Positions 60,258 through 64,000 of a DNA stretch of 64,000 bases are shown here, in pieces. Location of the stretch: positions 682,001 to 746,000 of the forward strand of contig NZ_FTOQ01000001.1 in NCBI RefSeq assembly GCF_900156805.1. Direction: 5' to 3'. The position numbers were made by a program, and so were the translations under genes. The first letter of the stretch is position 1, and every line of letters begins with the position of its first letter. Below the pieces are notes generated by a model. It was not told the DNA's origin and made no database searches. It saw only the letters and a program-made list of their open reading frames with translations. This DNA comes from Roseivivax lentus (GTDB lineage Bacteria > Pseudomonadota > Alphaproteobacteria > Rhodobacterales > Rhodobacteraceae).

Positions 60258-61184
60258 ATGAAAAAGACCCTCACTTCGATCCTTGCCCTCGGCCTGACCG
60301 CCGGTGCCGCGCAGGCGCAAGAGGCCTGCTCGGAGCTGACCTTCGCCGATGTGGGCTGGACCGACATCACCGCCACCACCGCCGCCACGACCGTGGTGCT
60401 CGAGGCGCTGGGCTACGAGACCGAGATCAAGGTCCTGTCGGTGCCGGTGACCTATACCTCGATGGCCGATGGCGACATCGACATCTTCCTCGGCAACTGG
60501 ATGCCGACGATGGAGAACGACATCAAACCCTACCGCGAGGCCGGCACCGTCGACACCGTGCGCGCGAACCTCGAAGGGGCCAAGTACACGCTGGCGACCA
60601 ATGCCGCCGGGGCCGCGCTCGGCATCGACAGCTTCTCCGCGATCGTCGAGAACGCCGATGCGCTCGATGAGACGATCTACGGCATCGAGCCCGGCAATGA
60701 CGGCAACCGCCTGATCCTCGACATGATCGAGGCCGACGCCTTCGGTCTGGGCGAGTTCAACATCCGCGAAAGCTCCGAACAGGGCATGCTGGCGCAGGTC
60801 GGCCGCCTGTCCGAGCGCGACGAGCCCATCGTCTTCCTCGGCTGGGAACCGCACCCGATGAACGCCAATTTCGATCTGACCTATCTCGAAGGCGGCGACG
60901 ACTGGTTCGGCCCCAATCTCGGCGGCGCGACGGTCTACACCAACACCCGCGCGGGCTTCGTCGAGGACTGCCCGAATGTGGGTCAGCTCCTGCAGAACCT
61001 CGAATTCACGCTGGCCATGGAAAACGAGATCATGGGCGCGATCCTGAACGACGGCACCGATCCGGCGGAGGCCGCGACCGCCTGGATGTCGGCCAATACC
61101 GGCGTCGTGGAAGCCTGGCTCGACGGGGTCACCACGCGCGATGGCGGCGACGCGAAAGAGGCCGTCATGGCCGTGCTGCAGTAA
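60258..61184 (+). CDS. choX: Choline-binding periplasmic protein ChoX
   Basis: A 308-residue solute-binding protein of the OpuAC/ProX class. A signal peptide (MKKTLTSILALGLTAGAAQA) precedes SELTFADVGWTDITATTAA, which is the start of the aromatic choline cage, and DIFLGNWMPTMENDI and FLGWEPHPMN supply further Trp/aromatic box residues. These blocks match ChoX of Sinorhizobium. It imports choline for glycine betaine synthesis, so it fits with ectoine as an osmoprotection function. ATG at 60258 is chosen because GGGAGAG lies seven bases upstream; ATG 60252 is too close. choW and choV are not next to it. Confidence 0.85.
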   Translation: MKKTLTSILALGLTAGAAQAQEACSELTFADVGWTDITATTAATTVVLEALGYETEIKVLSVPVTYTSMADGDIDIFLGNWMPTMENDIKPYREAGTVDTVRANLEGAKYTLATNAAGAALGIDSFSAIVENADALDETIYGIEPGNDGNRLILDMIEADAFGLGEFNIRESSEQGMLAQVGRLSERDEPIVFLGWEPHPMNANFDLTYLEGGDDWFGPNLGGATVYTNTRAGFVEDCPNVGQLLQNLEFTLAMENEIMGAILNDGTDPAEAATAWMSANTGVVEAWLDGVTTRDGGDAKEAVMAVLQ

Positions 61185-61208
61185 TCCCGGCATCTTGCGG
61201 ATTCTGGA

Positions 61209-61236
61209 AAGGCCGGTTCTTCGGAACCGGCCTTTT
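61209..61236 (+). terminator. Rho-independent terminator of choX
   Basis: A perfect 9-bp stem GGCCGGTTC (61211-61219) with a TTCG tetraloop and GAACCGGCC (61224-61232), preceded by AA and followed by TTTT. One of the clearest terminators in the window. Confidence 0.92.
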
Positions 61237-61255
61237 CGCGTCTGGCGCGGTGGCG

Positions 61256-61316
61256 GCGAGGGGGCTGTCTGCCCCCTCGCGCTCCCCCGAGAGGTATTTT
61301 CGGTCCGGCCGTGACA
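61256..61316. repeat. 61-bp inverted repeat, left copy
   Basis: Reverse complement of 63257-63317 with two mismatches over 61 bases. It begins with a hairpin (stem GCGAGGGGGC, loop TGTCT, 61256-61280) and then runs through CTCCCCCGAGAGGTATTTT and CGGTCCGG. Together the two copies flank the methyltransferase and GST genes. Confidence 0.92.
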
Positions 61317-61369
61317 GCGGCGTGGCGCGCCCCGGGGCCGTGGGACGCGCAGGTGGAGCCGCGGTGCCC

Positions 61370-62227
61370 TCAGGCCCTCGCGGTCATGAGGTTGATCCGC
61401 GCCGGCAGAAAAAGCCCGTCGGCGTGCAGATGCGGTGCCCAGCGCGCGCGCATGTCCTCGAGGATGGCGCGAAGGTCGTCGGGGCCGCCCTCCCGGTCGC
61501 GGATCACGCCCGGGATCGGACCGATCGCGGGCAGAAGGCGTTGCGCGGCCTCCCAGCCGTCGGGATGGTGGAGGCGGATGTCCTCGGGCGTGACGCTTAT
61601 GTCGTCGAACCCCGCCGCCTCGAGGATGGCGCGGATCCGCGCGGGCTCCCGCAGGGCCATCGGCCCGGGCGCATCCGGATCGGAGGAGGGCGGCGCGCCC
61701 AGCCGCGCTACCGCCGCCGCGCGTGGGGTCGAAAACCACGGATTATGCTCCGCCGCCGCCCAGGTCGCCGCGACAAGGCGCCCGCCGGGCCGCAGGGCGG
61801 CGCGCAGATTGGCGAAGGCCGCGGCGGGATCGGCGAAGAACATCACGCCGAAACGCGACAGCACCAGGTCATAGCCCGCCTCGAAGGCATGGGTCTGGGC
61901 ATCGGCATGGAAGAACCGCGCCTGACCGAGCTCCGCCGCGAGGCCTGCCTCGGCGGCAAGCGTCAGCAGCGGTTGCGAGATATCGACGCCGTGGGCGGCG
62001 CCGTCCGGTCCGACCGCGCGGGCCGCCGACAAGGTGAGCGCACCGCCGCCGCAGCCCACATCGAGGATGCGCGCCCCTTCCTGCGGGGCCGCCGCGGCCA
62101 TGATCCGCGCGCGCACCGCGTCGTGCAGGATGTCGAGGTCGCGGTGATGCGCGACCCAGCGCTGGCCGGCATCGCCGCTCCAGAACGCCTCCTGCTCGGC
62201 ATTGGCGGGCCGGGTCATGCCGCTCAC
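61370..62227 (-). CDS. Class I SAM-dependent methyltransferase (UbiE/Methyltransf_11-like)
   Basis: A 285-residue Rossmann-fold methyltransferase. Motif I is ILDVGCGGGALTLSAA, motif II is AHGVDISQPLL, and LVLSRFGVMFFADP is the motif that follows, all typical of small-molecule methyltransferases that act on quinones or lipids. Substrate unknown. GTG at 62227 overlaps the GST stop as GTGA and is preferred; ATG at 62218 is the alternative. It forms a two-gene unit with the GST gene, bracketed by the 61-bp inverted repeats. Confidence 0.82.
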   Translation of the reverse strand: MSGMTRPANAEQEAFWSGDAGQRWVAHHRDLDILHDAVRARIMAAAAPQEGARILDVGCGGGALTLSAARAVGPDGAAHGVDISQPLLTLAAEAGLAAELGQARFFHADAQTHAFEAGYDLVLSRFGVMFFADPAAAFANLRAALRPGGRLVAATWAAAEHNPWFSTPRAAAVARLGAPPSSDPDAPGPMALREPARIRAILEAAGFDDISVTPEDIRLHHPDGWEAAQRLLPAIGPIPGVIRDREGGPDDLRAILEDMRARWAPHLHADGLFLPARINLMTARA

Positions 62228-63081
62228 GTCGCGCCGATCTTGTCCTGCGTCCGGGTCTCGAAATCCGACGCGTCATGCCGTTCGAGGAGCTGTTCGTGCG
62301 GCTCTCCAGCGGTCCGGTTGACCATGCGCCCGCGCCGCGCGGCGGGACGGGCCTCGATCGCCTCGGCCCAGCGGATCACGTTGGTGTATTCATGCACCGA
62401 CAGGAACTTGCCCGCGTCATAGGCCTGGCCCTGCACCATCCGCCCGTACCAGGGCCAGATCGCCATGTCGGCGATGGTGTACTCGTCACCCAGCATGAAG
62501 TCCTTGTCCGCGAGATGCTTGTCCAGAACGTCGAGCTGGCGCTTGGTCTCCATCGCGTAGCGGTTGATGGGGTATTCCATCGGCTCCGGCGCATAGGCGT
62601 AGAAATGCCCGAACCCGCCGCCGAGGAAGGGCGCGGAGCCCATCTGCCACATCAGCCAGGACAGCAGCTCGGGCCGGTCTTCTGGGCGTCCCATGAATTT
62701 GCCGAACTTCTCCGCCAGGTGCATCATGATCGCGACCGATTCGAAGACCCGGACGGGTCTGTCGCCGGAGCGGTCCACCAGGGCGGGGATCTTGGAGTTG
62801 GGGTTGATCTCGACGAAGCCCGATCCGAACTGGTCGCCATCGCCGATGCGGATCAGCCAGGCATCGTATTCGGCCTCCGACACGCCGGCTGCCAGCAGCT
62901 CCTCGAACAGCACGGTCACCTTCACGCCGTTGGGCGTGCCCATGGAATAAAGCTGGAAGGGATGCTTTCCGACCGGCAATTCCTTGTCGTGGGTGGCGCC
63001 CGCGATCGGGCGGTTGAGGCTGCCCCAGGTGCCGCCGTTCTCGGCGTCCCAGGTCCAGACTTCGGGGGGCGTATAGCTCAT
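62224..63081 (-). CDS. YghU-like glutathione S-transferase family protein
   Basis: A 285-residue GST-fold protein of the YghU/YfcG type, which act as glutathione-dependent disulfide-bond oxidoreductases. The thioredoxin-like N-domain contains FQLYSMGTPNGVKVTVLFEE with the glutathione-contacting Thr/Asn, INPNSKIPALVD with the cis-proline and RVFESVAIMMHLAEK; the helical C-domain includes GDEYTIADMAIWPW. The ~45-residue N-terminal extension (MSYTPPEVWTWD) is normal for YghU. ATG at 63081 starts it. First gene of the GST-methyltransferase pair. Confidence 0.88.
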   Translation of the reverse strand: MSYTPPEVWTWDAENGGTWGSLNRPIAGATHDKELPVGKHPFQLYSMGTPNGVKVTVLFEELLAAGVSEAEYDAWLIRIGDGDQFGSGFVEINPNSKIPALVDRSGDRPVRVFESVAIMMHLAEKFGKFMGRPEDRPELLSWLMWQMGSAPFLGGGFGHFYAYAPEPMEYPINRYAMETKRQLDVLDKHLADKDFMLGDEYTIADMAIWPWYGRMVQGQAYDAGKFLSVHEYTNVIRWAEAIEARPAARRGRMVNRTAGEPHEQLLERHDASDFETRTQDKIGAT

Positions 63082-63256
63082 GATCGTCCTCGTGCATTGC
63101 GTGCCGTTTGACCCGGAACCTATGCACTTCGCGACGAAAGGCCAGTGCCGCATCGGTGGCTGACCGCACAGGGGCAGGGCCGTCTGCACACGGAACCGGG
63201 CCGCCGCGCGCCTCTCCATCGGTTTGTCCCGCGCCGGGAAAAGGGCGCAGCCCCCT

Positions 63257-63317
63257 TGTCACGACCGGACCGGAAATACCTCTCGGGGGAGCGCGAGGGG
63301 GCAGACAGCCCCCTCGC
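63257..63317. repeat. 61-bp inverted repeat, right copy
   Basis: Reverse complement of 61256-61316 with two mismatches. Its own hairpin (stem GCGAGGGGGC on the minus strand) lies at 63293-63317. It sits 43 bases past the DUF1489 gene's stop and 176 bases upstream of the GST start codon. The rest of the 63082-63359 gap shows no gene. Confidence 0.92.
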
Positions 63318-63359
63318 TTCCGCGCGTGGTCGCGCGCACATCCGGGGGGGACTTCGCGC

Positions 63360-63794
63360 CTAGAGCACCCCGATCTCGGCCAGCGCGCCCGCGAGTTCGG
63401 GCGGCAGATCGTCGTCGTCGGCCCGCGCGGGCGACAGGTCTCCGGGCGCGTCCGCCGGGTCGAGATAGCGCCAGCCCTGGAACGGTCGGCGCGGCGCCGG
63501 GGCGACCCGCACAAGCTCGGGATCGAGCACCAGCGCGCAGCGGCGGATGCCGTCCTCGCGGGTGGCCTCGTCGAGGCGCAGGATCTTCTGGCGGCACTGG
63601 ATGAAGCCCTTGATGACCCAGTAGATCGACCCGCCCGCGAGGATCTGCGCCTCCTTCTTCGGCCACATGCGGGTGACGTGGCGCGGCAGCCCGTCCGGAC
63701 CCTTGGCGCGCGCCGAGGCCTGCCAGCGGGTCAGCGTCTCGACGCTTTCGGTCCCGGCGCTCAGCTTCATCAAGTGCACGATCTCAGTGGTCAT
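63360..63794 (-). CDS. DUF1489 family protein
   Basis: A 144-residue protein of unknown function. The conserved start IVHLMKLSAGTESVETL, the central IYWVIKGFIQCRQKI and the RPFQGWRYLDPADAP end are typical of DUF1489, a family nearly confined to alphaproteobacteria. No catalytic motif is obvious. ATG at 63794 is chosen; the frame is open 72 bases upstream but without family sequence. It is divergent from the ribonucleotide reductase gene. Confidence 0.8.
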   Translation of the reverse strand: MTTEIVHLMKLSAGTESVETLTRWQASARAKGPDGLPRHVTRMWPKKEAQILAGGSIYWVIKGFIQCRQKILRLDEATREDGIRRCALVLDPELVRVAPAPRRPFQGWRYLDPADAPGDLSPARADDDDLPPELAGALAEIGVL

Positions 63795-63916
63795 CGCCGC
63801 TCCATTAACGGGTGGATTAAAGTGCCACCTTCCTCTATGTTGTAGTCCCTCCGCGATGGGCTTCAAACCCTTGTGGATAACCCCTGTCCCGCCGCAGCCG
63901 TGAGAGAATCATCGCC

Positions 63917-64000
63917 ATGAGCCGTTTCGCCGCCCCCATCGCCGAGCAGATCTGGGACATGAAATACCGCCTGAAAGAGGCGGATGACACCCCGATCGAT
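63917..64000 (+). CDS. nrdJ: Start of a B12-dependent (class II) ribonucleotide reductase (partial)
   Basis: The first 28 codons read MSRFAAPIAEQIWDMKYRLK followed by EADDTPID and run off the window. I recognise this as the N-terminus of adenosylcobalamin-dependent ribonucleotide reductase of Rhodobacterales, which makes deoxyribonucleotides for replication. With so few residues the call rests on memory of that N-terminus. The upstream 122 bases hold a weak NrdR-box-like stretch (63833-63846), not convincing. Confidence 0.6.
   Translation, partial: MSRFAAPIAEQIWDMKYRLKEADDTPID

Noticed and set aside
63833-63846. Possible NrdR box upstream of the ribonucleotide reductase gene
   Set aside because: CTCTATGTTGTAGT matches the NrdR consensus only in part and no second box at the usual spacing was found.

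Overview
The window looks like chromosomal DNA of a high-GC alphaproteobacterium of the Rhodobacteraceae (Roseobacter/Rhodobacter side). The clues are a CcrM-type cell-cycle methyltransferase, a methylsuccinyl-CoA dehydrogenase of the ethylmalonyl-CoA pathway, the pckA | chvI-chvG-hprK-rapZ-PTS neighbourhood, the short HisG plus HisZ pair, the ligase-associated Lhr/PdeM genes, and the start of what looks like a B12-dependent ribonucleotide reductase. No rRNA, tRNA, CRISPR array, transposase, integrase or phage gene was seen. Most of the window is ordinary, densely packed core and metabolic sequence with many 4-bp start/stop overlaps.

Layout. 1-2.6 kb: end of ccrM, an FMN-binding split-barrel protein, a DMT exporter. 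2.6-5.5 kb: a translationally coupled leftward operon (PLP ammonia-lyase, M24 peptidase-fold protein, Asp/Glu-racemase-fold protein) that recalls parts of the eut/doe (hydroxy)ectoine catabolic clusters. 5.7-10.3 kb: complete ectABC-ask ectoine synthesis operon with divergent MarR regulator ectR. 10.4-16.5 kb: tamA-tamB outer-membrane assembly. 16.8-19.5 kb: iorAB-type molybdenum hydroxylase. 19.8-23.1 kb: xylulokinase and mcd. 23.3-24.6 kb: TSUP permease and a secreted protein. 24.9-32.6 kb: pckA, divergent from a chvI-chvG-hprK-rapZ-EIIA-HPr-acyltransferase run, linking envelope/acid sensing to PTS-type carbon control. 32.6-36.2 kb: thioesterase, PdeM, Lhr-type helicase. 36.3-40.0 kb: CoA transferase, VOC protein, two secreted von Willebrand A proteins.

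40.2-50.6 kb is one long leftward gene run: xdhA-xdhB-xdhC, then a nucleoside/purine-type ABC importer (ATPase, two permeases, lipoprotein-family binding protein) with a voltage-gated-like K+ channel gene embedded in it. This pairs uptake of purine nucleosides with xanthine oxidation. 50.8-56.7 kb: small membrane protein, GNAT, dnaE, lipoprotein, slyX. 56.8-60.1 kb: hisS-hisZ-hisG coupled operon. 60.3-61.2 kb: choline-binding protein choX. 61.3-63.3 kb: a methyltransferase/GST pair bracketed by 61-bp inverted repeats. 63.4-64 kb: DUF1489 protein and the start of a class II ribonucleotide reductase gene.

No clearly new multi-gene system is evident. The most unusual signals are structural: a roughly 420-bp low-GC patch exactly over the HisRS insertion domain; four hairpins that all share the loop GACGC/GCGTC in the middle of the nucleoside transporter operon; an in-frame palindromic insertion in dnaE and a low-complexity insertion in xdhB; a diverged 124-bp intergenic element present in two convergent gaps; and several clean inverted repeats upstream of ectA/ectR, mcd and choX that look like operators.
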